32,541 nucleotides of DNA, from the NCBI GenBank assembly GCA_001804705.1, contig MHAY01000069.1, positions 1 through 32,541 on the forward strand, given 5' to 3'. A program made the position numbers and the translations under genes. The notes under the pieces are model-generated. The model ran no database searches and was not told the DNA's origin. It saw nothing but the letters and a program-made list of their open reading frames with translations. Positions 23,415-31,692 of the stretch are shown piece by piece (the stretch's first letter is position 1; each line of letters begins with the position of its first letter). The DNA comes from Ignavibacteria bacterium RIFOXYC2_FULL_35_21. GTDB taxonomy: Bacteria; Bacteroidota; Ignavibacteria; Kapaibacteriales; UBA2268.

Positions 23415-24467
23415 TTAAATTAATGGATTATAGACATGGAATCTCCCATGTAATAATTCAGCAAAAGATATTGCTTCAGACCAATCTTTGGATTTATTTA
23501 TATCAAGATATGATTGTGGTGGCCTCAATTCTTTATTTAATAAATAATTTAATTGAGTTAGAGGAATAGGACCTCTGTAAGATTGGTATTCTTTAAATTT
23601 AATGGCGTATATAATATCATGATTCTGTGTATAATTTACAAATTCTTCTTCACTACATCCAATATCGTATTTAAAATTTAACCAAACATTACTTGGATTG
23701 TCTTCAATAACTTTATCAATAATTGCATAACCATAAATCTCTTTATTGGGAGATGTGGAATAAAGTATAGCTCTCCTACCAGTATATTTTTTGTTAAAAC
23801 GTGTCCTTAGTTCTATTGACTTCTCACCATTTTCAATTTTTTGAATAAATTTCGGATGAATACTAAAAAGAACACCATTAAATATATCATCACTATACTT
23901 TGTAAATTGAGAAATTATTTTTGGTAATTTAATTTTAACATTTTCTAATACGTTTCTTAAGTCAGCAGAACATCGAAGTTCATTTTCAAAAGTTCTATAC
24001 TGTGTATTAGCCTTTGATGCTTCTCTAAAACCAAAGGATTTAAAAAAATCCTTTTTATTTTCCCATAAACCTTCCGGTAGAGTAAAATGAATATCTTTTG
24101 CAATTCTTTGACAATCTAATGCCATTTCTGAGAAAAATAAATCACCCAAATTTATATTAGAATAATTTTCATCAATAGACAAATGGCAAAACTTTGCATC
24201 GTTTGAAATCTTTAAGATTGAAGCAGCAATAGGAGTTTTACCAATAAAACCAATATAACCTATTCTTTCACCAGACTTTAAACCAGGTATAACTTTATTT
24301 TTAAACCACTTATCTATATTAGGATATAAAACTTCATTTTTAATAATTAATTCTTTTAAAACCTTTATAAAAGGCTCATAAGTTTCAAAAGTAGTACTTC
24401 TAATATCTATTAATTGAAAATCATCTTCATTAGTGAAGAGATTTCTCATGTTATTTAAATTTTTCAT
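23415..24467 (-). CDS. GNAT acetyltransferase-like domain fused to an ASCH domain
   Basis: This is a 350-aa two-domain protein. Residues about 15-165 resemble a GNAT acetyltransferase: a strand CHLSIDENYSNINLGDLFF where the acetyl-CoA loop would be (degenerate Gly pattern) and the usual late DFFKSFGF motif. Residues about 198-305 are an ASCH/PUA-like domain, with LFSIHPKFIQKIENGEKSI (ending GEKSIELR, 214-221), a family hallmark for nucleic-acid binding. A C-terminal helical tail follows. It starts 1 bp after the DCD-family stop, so the two form an operon. Both genes are visibly more A+T-rich than trpS and thyX, pointing to transfer. Acetylation of RNA, a nucleotide or a protein is possible; none is shown. 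Confidence 0.75.
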   Translation of the reverse strand: MKNLNNMRNLFTNEDDFQLIDIRSTTFETYEPFIKVLKELIIKNEVLYPNIDKWFKNKVIPGLKSGERIGYIGFIGKTPIAASILKISNDAKFCHLSIDENYSNINLGDLFFSEMALDCQRIAKDIHFTLPEGLWENKKDFFKSFGFREASKANTQYRTFENELRCSADLRNVLENVKIKLPKIISQFTKYSDDIFNGVLFSIHPKFIQKIENGEKSIELRTRFNKKYTGRRAILYSTSPNKEIYGYAIIDKVIEDNPSNVWLNFKYDIGCSEEEFVNYTQNHDIIYAIKFKEYQSYRGPIPLTQLNYLLNKELRPPQSYLDINKSKDWSEAISFAELLHGRFHVYNPLI

Positions 24468-24468
24468 T

Positions 24469-25647
24469 TTATTTATTTTTTGGTTTTACAATACCTTCTT
24501 CTTCATTTTCATATTCTAACATTTTTGGCCATTTTTCAAAATATTTTGAAAGCATTAAATTTTGTTTGTCATAAGGGCTTTTTCCTTCAGCCTTTTCTGA
24601 CATTCTATAAAAAATTAATTTCGCTAATGTTTCTCCATCAGCGAGCGTTACATTAACATCATGTCCACGAACTTCGAACATTAAAGGAGTACCTTTTTCA
24701 CCATCTTTTCTTTTATAACCAAAACAAGGATGAACAAATCCCGCATAATGAATTCTCATTTCACCGAGAGATTCATCAATTGCCCTACAATAGATTGCCA
24801 CTCCAGGTGGTAATGATATTAATTCTTTTGATCTCAAAATATAAAAATCTTCTTTTTCAATAGTCAATCTATTTTCATCGTTTGATTTTTTAAATGACCA
24901 AAATTTATATGGTTGATAATTTTTTTTAGTTATATCAATAAATTCTTCATTATTCTCATTTTTTCTAGCACAATATGAACAAACTTCCAAACCTCCTATA
25001 CGTAAGTTTTTTGTATTGACTGACAGGTAACCGACTTGACCAACTTCAAAACTACTTATTATACTACTTATGAAGGATTCATCTTTAATTTCAGAATCTT
25101 CTGTTTTGCCATAAAATAATCTAAGCTGAGATAAAGTGATACCTTCTTTTACAATAATATTGTAGCTTATTGGTAATATTTCTAAATACATTTCACCCTT
25201 AACATTATCTGGACTCATATAATCGTATTTATATTCACCATCTACTATCAATCGTGCAATAACATCTAATCTTCCAATTGAACTTTTAGCAGTTGCTTGT
25301 CCATAAAAAACATTTGATTTCTTTATTTTTCTTGTAAATTTCTCTTTAAGTTTAAATACATAACAGTGTCCTAAATGTAATTCATAACACCTATCTTTAT
25401 TTTGTTTTAAAGGTATGGAATATTTTCTTTGTTCTAGAAAGGACTTGTATGATTTATATTTCATTGGTTTGATGGTACCTTGTATCATTTCATAACCTTC
25501 ATTTGATAAATAAAGATCTATTGCAGATTCAAATTTACCTTTTTGTGGTATTGTAAAACCTTGAATAAAACCTTCATCCTGTAATTTTTGGATTTGATTT
25601 ATTGATAAAACACCGGGTAGCCAATATTCATTTTTCCAAACACACAT
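24469..25647 (-). CDS. DCD-family protein (2'-deoxycytidine 5'-triphosphate deaminase-like, two dUTPase-fold halves)
   Basis: The 392-aa protein matches the long DCD family with two tandem dUTPase-like halves. Half one: VLSINQIQKLQDEGFIQGF, ESAIDLYLS (compare SLDLRL), AKSSIGRLDVIARLIVDGE (SSxGR at 122-126), EMYLEILPISYNI and LSQLRLFYG. Half two: FYILRSKELISLPPG, MRIHYAGFVHPCFG (298-310), LMFEVRGHDVNV (322-333), LAKLIFYRMSE and LMLSKYFEKW. The second half carries HPC where the family usually has DPG, and AIYC where AAEM is usual, so activity may differ. An insert at 219-250 contains CxxC (C223, C226). The expected reaction is dCTP to dUTP, plus possible dUTP binding. It is the first gene of a two-gene operon with GNAT-ASCH. 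Confidence 0.8.
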   Translation of the reverse strand: MCVWKNEYWLPGVLSINQIQKLQDEGFIQGFTIPQKGKFESAIDLYLSNEGYEMIQGTIKPMKYKSYKSFLEQRKYSIPLKQNKDRCYELHLGHCYVFKLKEKFTRKIKKSNVFYGQATAKSSIGRLDVIARLIVDGEYKYDYMSPDNVKGEMYLEILPISYNIIVKEGITLSQLRLFYGKTEDSEIKDESFISSIISSFEVGQVGYLSVNTKNLRIGGLEVCSYCARKNENNEEFIDITKKNYQPYKFWSFKKSNDENRLTIEKEDFYILRSKELISLPPGVAIYCRAIDESLGEMRIHYAGFVHPCFGYKRKDGEKGTPLMFEVRGHDVNVTLADGETLAKLIFYRMSEKAEGKSPYDKQNLMLSKYFEKWPKMLEYENEEEGIVKPKNK

Positions 25648-25892
25648 TTTATATCATATTGATAATAAAATAATAATTTTTCGCTTCATATTCTGCAATT
25701 AAAGCAGATTCGCAAAAATAATTTAATGTATTCTTATAAATTTAAAATATTTTTAATCAATTTCCAATTGTGTTAATAAATATTACTTAATTCAAAGATA
25801 TGACTCTGCATTCATTCTTTCCTTTGCTTAATGCGAATTTTTGAAATGCAGTACTTTACAAAATGATTATAATTATCTAATAAGATAAGCTA

Positions 25893-26561
25893 TTAATTTT
25901 TAATTTCAATACCTCCGAATGAGGCAAGGTAGTTAATCTTTAAAACAGGACGTACTTCACCTTCGGGAAATTCCTGGCGTGTTTTATTTTCCATACCGCC
26001 GAAAATTGGTGTTCCGGTTACGAAAACTTTCCAGTCATAAGGAATCCTGATTTCAATCCCACCGAATGCGGCGGTCAATTCAAGAAAAGCACCTTCAGGT
26101 GCTATTTTTGCATTTCTTAAATCAAGTTCTGCTCCTCCGAAATAAGCACCGATTGTCCCGCCCTTGAAATTGTCTGTATTAATTATCTGGCTGACACCGC
26201 TGAACAAAGCAAGTATATTGACATCTTCAACAGTCGAAGGCTGTCTCTTGCTTCTCTGGTGTTTTACTGTTAAAATCCAGATGCCGATTAAAATAAGTAT
26301 GAGGGGCCAGAAAGAACTCCAAAAGCCTCCGGGAAGATAGTCGAGCTGGTCTGCCTGCAAAAGCACACCAATTGCGATAATGACAATTCCTGTAAAAAAG
26401 GATTTATTTGATGATGCGAGATGGCTTATACCGATTATTATTATTATCAGGGGCCACCAGGTTGAAATTATCCAACCGAAGCTCCATACTCCAAGCTGGT
26501 CTAAAAAGAAAAGAATACCAAGTATTACTAGGCTTATCCCAAAAATATATCTTGAACCCAT
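25893..26561 (-). CDS. LiaF-like / cell-wall-stress response membrane protein
   Basis: The 222-aa protein has three to four membrane segments in the N-terminal half (about residues 5-22, 29-47, 52-68 and 82-99), with the repeated motif LVILGILFFLDQLGVWSFG typical of LiaI/LiaF-like N-termini. The C-terminal half is a beta-rich domain with recurring FGG turns: ALFSGVSQIINT, GTIGAYFGGAELDLRNA, LTAAFGGIEIRIP, PIFGGMENKT and ASFGGIEIKN. In Firmicutes, LiaF inhibits a cell-wall-stress two-component system; here no such kinase is adjacent, so only the fold is certain. It is a single gene on the reverse strand. Confidence 0.8.
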   Translation of the reverse strand: MGSRYIFGISLVILGILFFLDQLGVWSFGWIISTWWPLIIIIIGISHLASSNKSFFTGIVIIAIGVLLQADQLDYLPGGFWSSFWPLILILIGIWILTVKHQRSKRQPSTVEDVNILALFSGVSQIINTDNFKGGTIGAYFGGAELDLRNAKIAPEGAFLELTAAFGGIEIRIPYDWKVFVTGTPIFGGMENKTRQEFPEGEVRPVLKINYLASFGGIEIKN

Positions 26562-26702
26562 TTTCGTTGAACTATTTAATGTTAAACATTTTTTTCCAAT
26601 AAATCATACGGAAAATCAGATAAAAAGTTTCTATATGAATAATTTTCATATTAAAAAGGATTTTTGTTTATCAAAATTAAGTTTCAATAAATAGTTTTTA
26701 AT

Positions 26703-26727
26703 CTAATTCATCAAATATATGAATTAG
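26703..26727 (-). terminator. A+T-rich hairpin overlapping the DUF2442 stop
   Basis: CTAATTCAT (26703-26711) and ATGAATTAG (26719-26727) pair perfectly over 9 bp with a 7-nt loop. The stop codon of the DUF2442 gene (26724-26726 on the reverse strand) lies inside the stem. It is a possible terminator, but the stem is A/T-rich and no U-tract follows. Confidence 0.4.
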
Positions 26728-26978
26728 GATACTTCTACATGTATATTTTTCACTTTATCATATAAAAACTCAGGAGCTAAATCTGCACCATTTTCCCAGG
26801 AAATGGTTTTCATAGTGTCTGAAATGTGAAATTTTTTGAAAACATTCACATCCTTTAATGGTTCAAATATACTTCCCCATAGTTCATCATTTAGGTCTGC
26901 AATACCTGTTGTACCATCACTGAATTCAATCCAAATCCTGTAGCTGTCTATATATTTTGCATTTTTTACTTCAATCAT
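26724..26978 (-). CDS. DUF2442 domain protein (antitoxin-like partner)
   Basis: The 84-aa DUF2442 protein shows the family pattern: IEVKNAKYIDSYRIWIEFSD at the start, GTTGIADLNDELWGSIFEPL in the middle, and TISWENGADLAPEFLYDKV at the end. It is small, acidic and soluble. DUF2442 genes are typically paired with DUF4160 genes, and such a gene lies immediately upstream (stop at 26983, 5 bp away) but is frameshifted. Toxin-antitoxin function of this pair is widely suspected in annotation but not established by this sequence. Confidence 0.9.
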   Translation of the reverse strand: MIEVKNAKYIDSYRIWIEFSDGTTGIADLNDELWGSIFEPLKDVNVFKKFHISDTMKTISWENGADLAPEFLYDKVKNIHVEVS

Positions 26979-26982
26979 ACTA

Positions 26983-27239
26983 TTACTCCAAAGGTGGAAT
27001 TTTATTTAATGGCTCATGTTTTCTGGGTAATTCCCAATCAAACATGAGTTGTTCTTTATTAATTTCATTCCATTCAATAACAGCATTCAAAGCTCTTCTT
27101 GGAAACTTGCCTTCTATTATACCGCTCTGAATTTCTATTTTTATATGATACTCACATATCTCGCATGGAAATGTAGCGGTTCATGTTCATTGTAAACCAT
27201 AAATACAATTATACCAAGAAATCTACTAATTTCAGGCAC
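26983..27239 (-). pseudogene. DUF4160 gene, frameshifted by one missing base
   Basis: Reading the reverse strand from GTG 27239 gives PEISRFLGIIVFMVYNEHE, then PLHFHARY, and then a premature stop. One extra base near 27153-27156 restores GEYHIKIEIQSGIIEGKFPR followed by RALNAVIEWNEINKEQL, FDWELPRKHEPLNKI and the stop at 26983-26985, about 85 aa in all, the DUF4160 size and pattern. GAGG lies 8 nt upstream of the GTG (CCTC at 27247-27250 on the forward strand), supporting this start. The broken codon is TATGTGAG where TATGGTGAG would be expected. No single open frame spans it, so a standard gene caller would miss it. Confidence 0.85.
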
Positions 27240-27497
27240 GAAATAACCTCAATTTTTATTATAAATAATATAAAATTTCTTTTTCTATGAAACTCTTAAA
27301 CAGAAAAAATTCATTCTTATAACAAATATCTACTTGATAAATCAGAAAATAAAAATATGAATATTCAAACCGGTACATAATTAAAATTAAATTAAAGCAT
27401 TGCAAAATACAAATAATATTTCAACATAATTGGTATAATCTCCAAAACATCATTAATTTTGCCGATTGAATTTCTGCAACCCAAGGGGAACATCTTT

Positions 27498-28343
27498 ATG
27501 GAAAAAAATGAGGAATTACTCAAAAGAATAGATTGCCTCGACAAAGGTTTCGTCAGATTAGTTGACTATATGGGCAGCGATGATTCTATTGTTCAGGCGG
27601 CAAGAGTGTCTTACGGCAAAGGTACAAAGTCAGTCAGGGCAGACAGGGAGCTAATACGTTACCTGATGAGGCACAGGCATACATCGCCATTTGAAATGGT
27701 GGAATTTAAATTTCACGTCAAGCTCCCGATTTTCGTAGCAAGGCAATGGATTAGACACAGGACTGCCAATGTTAATGAATACAGCGGGCGTTATTCCGAG
27801 ATGAAGGATGAATTTTATATACCGGATATTGACCAAATCAGGACTCAGAACACTGTGAACAGGCAGGGCAGGAGCGATGCGACATTACCACAGAATCAGG
27901 CTCAGGAAATCAATGAAATGCTGAGCAATACACAGAAACAGCTTTTTGAAGAATATAAGAACATGCTCGATATGGATATTGCCCGTGAGCTTGCAAGAAT
28001 TAATCTTCCGCTCTCAACTTATACCGAATGGTACTGGAAAATTGACCTGCATAACCTGCTTCATTTCTTAAAGCTGAGGCTGGATTTTCATGCTCAATAT
28101 GAAATAAGGATTTATGCAGATAAAATGGCAGAGCTTATTAAACCGATTGTTCCGTTGACATATCAAGCATTCGAGGATTATATTCTTGAATCCATGACTT
28201 TTTCCAAACAGGAACTTGGGATTATAAAAAAACTTCTTGTTCAAGAATTTCCTGACGATGATTTTCTTGCTCAGCATGAAATAAAAGGTTTGGAAGCAAC
28301 TGAATTCAAAGAGAAATTAAAAAAACTTCTTGGCATTGATTAG
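27498..28343 (+). CDS. thyX: Flavin-dependent thymidylate synthase
   Basis: ThyX makes dTMP from dUMP using FAD, NADPH and methylene-tetrahydrofolate. The 281-aa protein holds the ThyX motif in RHRTANVNEYSGRYSEM (RHRxxxxNExSxR), with LMRHRHTSPFEMVEFKF upstream and the YTEWYWKIDLHNLLHFLKLR block near the C-terminal half. The start is ATG 27498 with AGGGGAA upstream; an in-frame TTG at 27459 is less likely. It lies about 260 bp from the DUF4160 start on the other strand. The DCD-family gene nearby could supply dUTP for the same pathway, but the two are separate units. Confidence 0.96.
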   Translation: MEKNEELLKRIDCLDKGFVRLVDYMGSDDSIVQAARVSYGKGTKSVRADRELIRYLMRHRHTSPFEMVEFKFHVKLPIFVARQWIRHRTANVNEYSGRYSEMKDEFYIPDIDQIRTQNTVNRQGRSDATLPQNQAQEINEMLSNTQKQLFEEYKNMLDMDIARELARINLPLSTYTEWYWKIDLHNLLHFLKLRLDFHAQYEIRIYADKMAELIKPIVPLTYQAFEDYILESMTFSKQELGIIKKLLVQEFPDDDFLAQHEIKGLEATEFKEKLKKLLGID

Positions 28344-28421
28344 GTATATAATTTCAAATCTTAATTGCAGTTATTCGTTTTATTATAGTCTTTTAATGTG
28401 ATTTCATTAATTATTAATAAT

Positions 28422-29144
28422 ATGTATAAATTATCATTTGCAATATTGCTGTTTATTTTTCAATCGGCTAATTTATTATTTGCCCAATCGAAAGCTGATG
28501 AAATTTTCGGTAAAGTGCTTCAAACAAGAGGTTCGGGAGAAAAAATTAACTCACTGAAAATTACCGGGAGAATGACATTCGGCGGAGTGACGGGTACATT
28601 TGTAATATATAACAAAAAGCCATTTTTGAACAGGATGGACCTCGAACTAATGGAGAAAAGAATTATTCAGGGTATAAATGAGAAAGAAGGCTGGTTCATT
28701 AATGAAATTGCCGACCAAAATACTGCACAAAGAATGACAAATGAGACTTATGAAAGAGCAAAAACACAAAATTTTTATATGATTCATCCTCTCGAAAATT
28801 ATAAAAACAAGGGTATAAAATTAGAGTATAAAGGCGAATCGAATATTGATAGTATTAAATGTTTTATTATTACTGTCATTATGCAGGATTCGAGTGAAGC
28901 TGACATGTATATTGATTCTAAAAATTACGTTCAATTGTTCCAGAAAACAGTAGTAAAACAGCCTGAGTCACAGGATGTTGTTATTGAATCTTTTTATAAA
29001 GATTACAGAGATATTGGAGGTTTATTGATTCCGTATTTTATGGAATCAAAATCAAATGGACAATCACAATCTAAAATGTTGATAGAAAAAGTTGAGGTGA
29101 ATATTGTTCTTGATGACAGTGTATTCGCTCTACCTGTAAAATAA
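28422..29144 (+). CDS. LolA-like outer-membrane lipoprotein-sorting protein, paralogue 1
   Basis: The start is ATG 28422 (an in-frame GTG at 28398 is unlikely), giving 240 aa with a signal peptide ending in NLLFAQ. The body has the LolA/LolB-like beta-sheet pattern: SLKITGRMTFGGVTGTFVIY, a GWFINE turn, MYIDSKNYVQLFQKTVV, and GGLLIPYFMESKSNGQ near the C-terminus. These proteins carry or bind lipids in the periplasm. It lies 18 bp upstream of a second gene of the same type, and both share the N-terminal ADEI(F/I)(G/N)K pattern, so this is a tandem duplication. Confidence 0.75.
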   Translation: MYKLSFAILLFIFQSANLLFAQSKADEIFGKVLQTRGSGEKINSLKITGRMTFGGVTGTFVIYNKKPFLNRMDLELMEKRIIQGINEKEGWFINEIADQNTAQRMTNETYERAKTQNFYMIHPLENYKNKGIKLEYKGESNIDSIKCFIITVIMQDSSEADMYIDSKNYVQLFQKTVVKQPESQDVVIESFYKDYRDIGGLLIPYFMESKSNGQSQSKMLIEKVEVNIVLDDSVFALPVK

Positions 29145-29162
29145 ATTATTATTGGAGTTATT

Positions 29163-29882
29163 GTGGCAAAAAAAATATCGCTTTATTTTATATTTATATT
29201 TCTATTCTGTTCTTATTTATACTCGCAGACAGCCGATGAAATAATTAATAAAACATTACAGACACAAGGAAATGACAAGCTTCAGAATGTTAAATCAATG
29301 AAAATAACCAGTAAAATATCAGGTATGGGAACCGAGATACCTTTTAAAATGTATTTCAAACAACCTAAATCAATTCGTTCAGAATTTTCTATGAACGGGA
29401 AAAACATGATTCAGGCTTTTGACGGTAAAGTCGGATGGTTCATCAGTCCGCAAAGTAAGAACAATAAGCCTGAAAAGATGCCTGAAGAGATGTTAAGTAA
29501 ACTCAAAATTCAATCAAATTTTCTTGAAAGCCCTTTCAAAGATTACAAGCAGAAAGGTGTAAAAGTTAAACTCGCCGGCAAATCTAAAGTTGACGGAAGG
29601 AATGCTTATAAACTTTTGCTTACATTAAAGGATAAACAAAGATTAACTGTCTTTATTGATGCAGATAAATATATCTTTTTCAAGACTACAGTTGAAGTAA
29701 AAAATGGCAAGGAAAAAGCCAGGATAGATACTTATCTTAAAAATCATAAAAATATTAATGGAATTCTTATTCCTTACACGGTTGAAAACTATATTAACGG
29801 GAAAAAGGCAAGTTCAATGCAGCTTGAATCGGTCGAAACAGATATAAAAATTGATGATGCATTGTTCAGAATGCCTAAGTGA
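29163..29882 (+). CDS. LolA-like outer-membrane lipoprotein-sorting protein, paralogue 2
   Basis: The start is GTG 29163, chosen because GGAG (29154-29157) is 5 nt upstream. The 239-aa product has a signal peptide ending CSYLYSQ. Features parallel paralogue 1: TADEIINKTLQTQGN, KMYFKQPKSIRSEF, the GWFIS turn, TVFIDADKYIFFKTTVEV and NGILIPYTVENYINGK. The two proteins are clearly related but diverged, so the duplication is not recent. The pair probably acts on lipids or lipoproteins in the periplasm. E2 follows after 71 bp. Confidence 0.75.
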   Translation: MAKKISLYFIFIFLFCSYLYSQTADEIINKTLQTQGNDKLQNVKSMKITSKISGMGTEIPFKMYFKQPKSIRSEFSMNGKNMIQAFDGKVGWFISPQSKNNKPEKMPEEMLSKLKIQSNFLESPFKDYKQKGVKVKLAGKSKVDGRNAYKLLLTLKDKQRLTVFIDADKYIFFKTTVEVKNGKEKARIDTYLKNHKNINGILIPYTVENYINGKKASSMQLESVETDIKIDDALFRMPK

Positions 29883-29953
29883 AATCTTGTAATTGAATTA
29901 TTTTTTGTTAAATTTATTTATGTATTAATCTTGAATTCAACAAGGATTTATAT

Positions 29954-31606
29954 ATGAAAACAGAAGTCGTAATGCCAAAAATGGGTGAGTCACTGCAGGA
30001 GGGAACTGTACTGAAATGGCTCAAAAATGTCGGTGATAAAATAGAAAGAGACGAAATGCTCCTCGAGATTTCAACCGATAAAGTAGATACCGAAGTCCCT
30101 TCCCCTGTGAGTGGTATTATAGTTGAAATACTTGCCGCCGAAAATGAGACTGTTGAAGTAGGGAAAGTCATTGCTTATATAGAGACAGAGGAAGTTGCTG
30201 CTTTAGATATCAAACCTAAAGCGGCGGAAAAGCCAGCTAAGAATGAGGAAAAAGCAACAGTTGTTGCCTCTGAGCCACCCAAACCGATACGATCGGCCGA
30301 AGGTGAAATAGTTGATGTCGTTATGCCGAAAATGGGAGAATCCCTCCAGGAAGGAACTGTCATAAAATGGCTGAAAAACGTCGGTGAATCTATAGAGCGT
30401 GACGAAATGCTTCTCGAAATATCAACAGACAAAGTTGACACCGAAGTTCCCTCACCTGTTGCCGGTGTAGTCGTTGAACTATTAGCAAAGGAAAATGATA
30501 CGGTTGAAGTAGGAAAAGTCATAGCGAGAATTTCGACAGGTAAATCTACAGTATCAACTAAACCGGCACCTGTTGCAGAAGCTAAAGCTGAGGCAAAGAC
30601 CCAGCCTGCTGTAACGTCCGCCCCAATGAAAATGCCTGAAATAAAAGAAGAAGGAATAAAAGAAATTCCAAGAGTATCAGGCAAGCGTTTCTATTCCCCG
30701 CTTGTCAGAGCCATTGCCGAATCCGAAGGTGTCACTTTGCAGGAACTTGAAACTCTTCAAGGCAGCGGTGTCGATGGCAGGGTTACAAAGAAGGATGTTT
30801 TGACCTTTATCGAAAACCGTTCCAAAGGAATTACTAAGCAATCAGCCAGTGACGTGAAACCGTCATTCCAGCAGGCTCCAATATCTGCAGGAACTGATGA
30901 CGAAATTATACCTATGGTTAGGATTCGCCAGTTAATCGCCGAACACATGGTCTATTCCAAGCGAACATCAGCTCATGTTACGAGTGTGGGTGAAGCTGAT
31001 GTTACAGAGATTGTGAAATACAGGAAAAATCATCTCGAAGAATTTCAGAAACGGGAAGGATTTAAGCTGACCTACACACCATTCTTTGCCGCTGCTACGA
31101 TTAAAAGCCTGAAAGAGTTTCCGATGGTTAATGTCAGCGTGGATGGCAAAAATATTATAAGGCACAGGAGAATTAACCTCGGTATTGCAACTGCTCTCGA
31201 CGACGGCAACCTGATTGTTCCTGTTCTCAGGAGTGCAGATACATTGAGTTTGCTTGACCTTGCAAGGGGAGTTTATGATTTATCGAGCAGGGCAAGAACC
31301 AAGAAACTGAATCCCGATGATATACAGGGGGGTACGATTACTATAACGAATGTAGGGACTTTCGGCACTTTGTTCGGCACTCCGATAATCAATCAGCCCC
31401 AGACTGCAATTATTGGAATCGGTGCCGTGCAAAAAAGGCCAGTGGTGAGGGAATTCAATGGTGAGCCTGTTATTGCAATCAGGGATATGGCGTATGTCTC
31501 TATAACCTATGACCACAGGGTGATTGACGGAATGTTGGCAGGGCAGTGCCTTGCGGCAATCATCAGGAACCTCGAAAACATGAATGAAAGCACGATTATT
31601 ATGTAA
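29954..31606 (+). CDS. Dihydrolipoamide acyltransferase (E2) of a 2-oxoacid dehydrogenase complex, two lipoyl domains
   Basis: E2 transfers the acyl group from E1-bound intermediates to CoA. The 550-aa protein has two lipoyl domains, residues about 2-76 and 122-195, with lipoylated lysines K43 and K160 in EISTDKVDTEVPSP; their sequences are so similar that an internal duplication is evident. A subunit-binding domain (about 244-286, RFYSPLVRAIAESEGVTL) and the catalytic domain (about 315-548) follow. The catalytic histidine is in ITYDHRVIDGMLAG (H521, D525). Whether it serves pyruvate, 2-oxoglutarate or branched-chain oxoacids cannot be told, and E1 and E3 genes are not in the window. It follows the LolA-like pair by 71 bp. 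Confidence 0.94.
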   Translation: MKTEVVMPKMGESLQEGTVLKWLKNVGDKIERDEMLLEISTDKVDTEVPSPVSGIIVEILAAENETVEVGKVIAYIETEEVAALDIKPKAAEKPAKNEEKATVVASEPPKPIRSAEGEIVDVVMPKMGESLQEGTVIKWLKNVGESIERDEMLLEISTDKVDTEVPSPVAGVVVELLAKENDTVEVGKVIARISTGKSTVSTKPAPVAEAKAEAKTQPAVTSAPMKMPEIKEEGIKEIPRVSGKRFYSPLVRAIAESEGVTLQELETLQGSGVDGRVTKKDVLTFIENRSKGITKQSASDVKPSFQQAPISAGTDDEIIPMVRIRQLIAEHMVYSKRTSAHVTSVGEADVTEIVKYRKNHLEEFQKREGFKLTYTPFFAAATIKSLKEFPMVNVSVDGKNIIRHRRINLGIATALDDGNLIVPVLRSADTLSLLDLARGVYDLSSRARTKKLNPDDIQGGTITITNVGTFGTLFGTPIINQPQTAIIGIGAVQKRPVVREFNGEPVIAIRDMAYVSITYDHRVIDGMLAGQCLAAIIRNLENMNESTIIM

Positions 31607-31692
31607 TTTTACGTTTTAAATATACTTTTTTTAAAATAATAAAACAGTTACATTTGTCTTTATCATTATGTTAAAAAATTTTATAATAATTT

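Noticed and set aside
26380-26694. Forward open frames over the LiaF-like gene start
   Set aside because: They are antisense to the membrane segments, have no ribosome binding site and show no recognisable family.
30175-30684. Reverse-strand open frame of 169 aa over the E2 gene
   Set aside because: It is the antisense shadow of the lipoyl repeats and linker; its serine/threonine-rich composition mirrors E2 codons.
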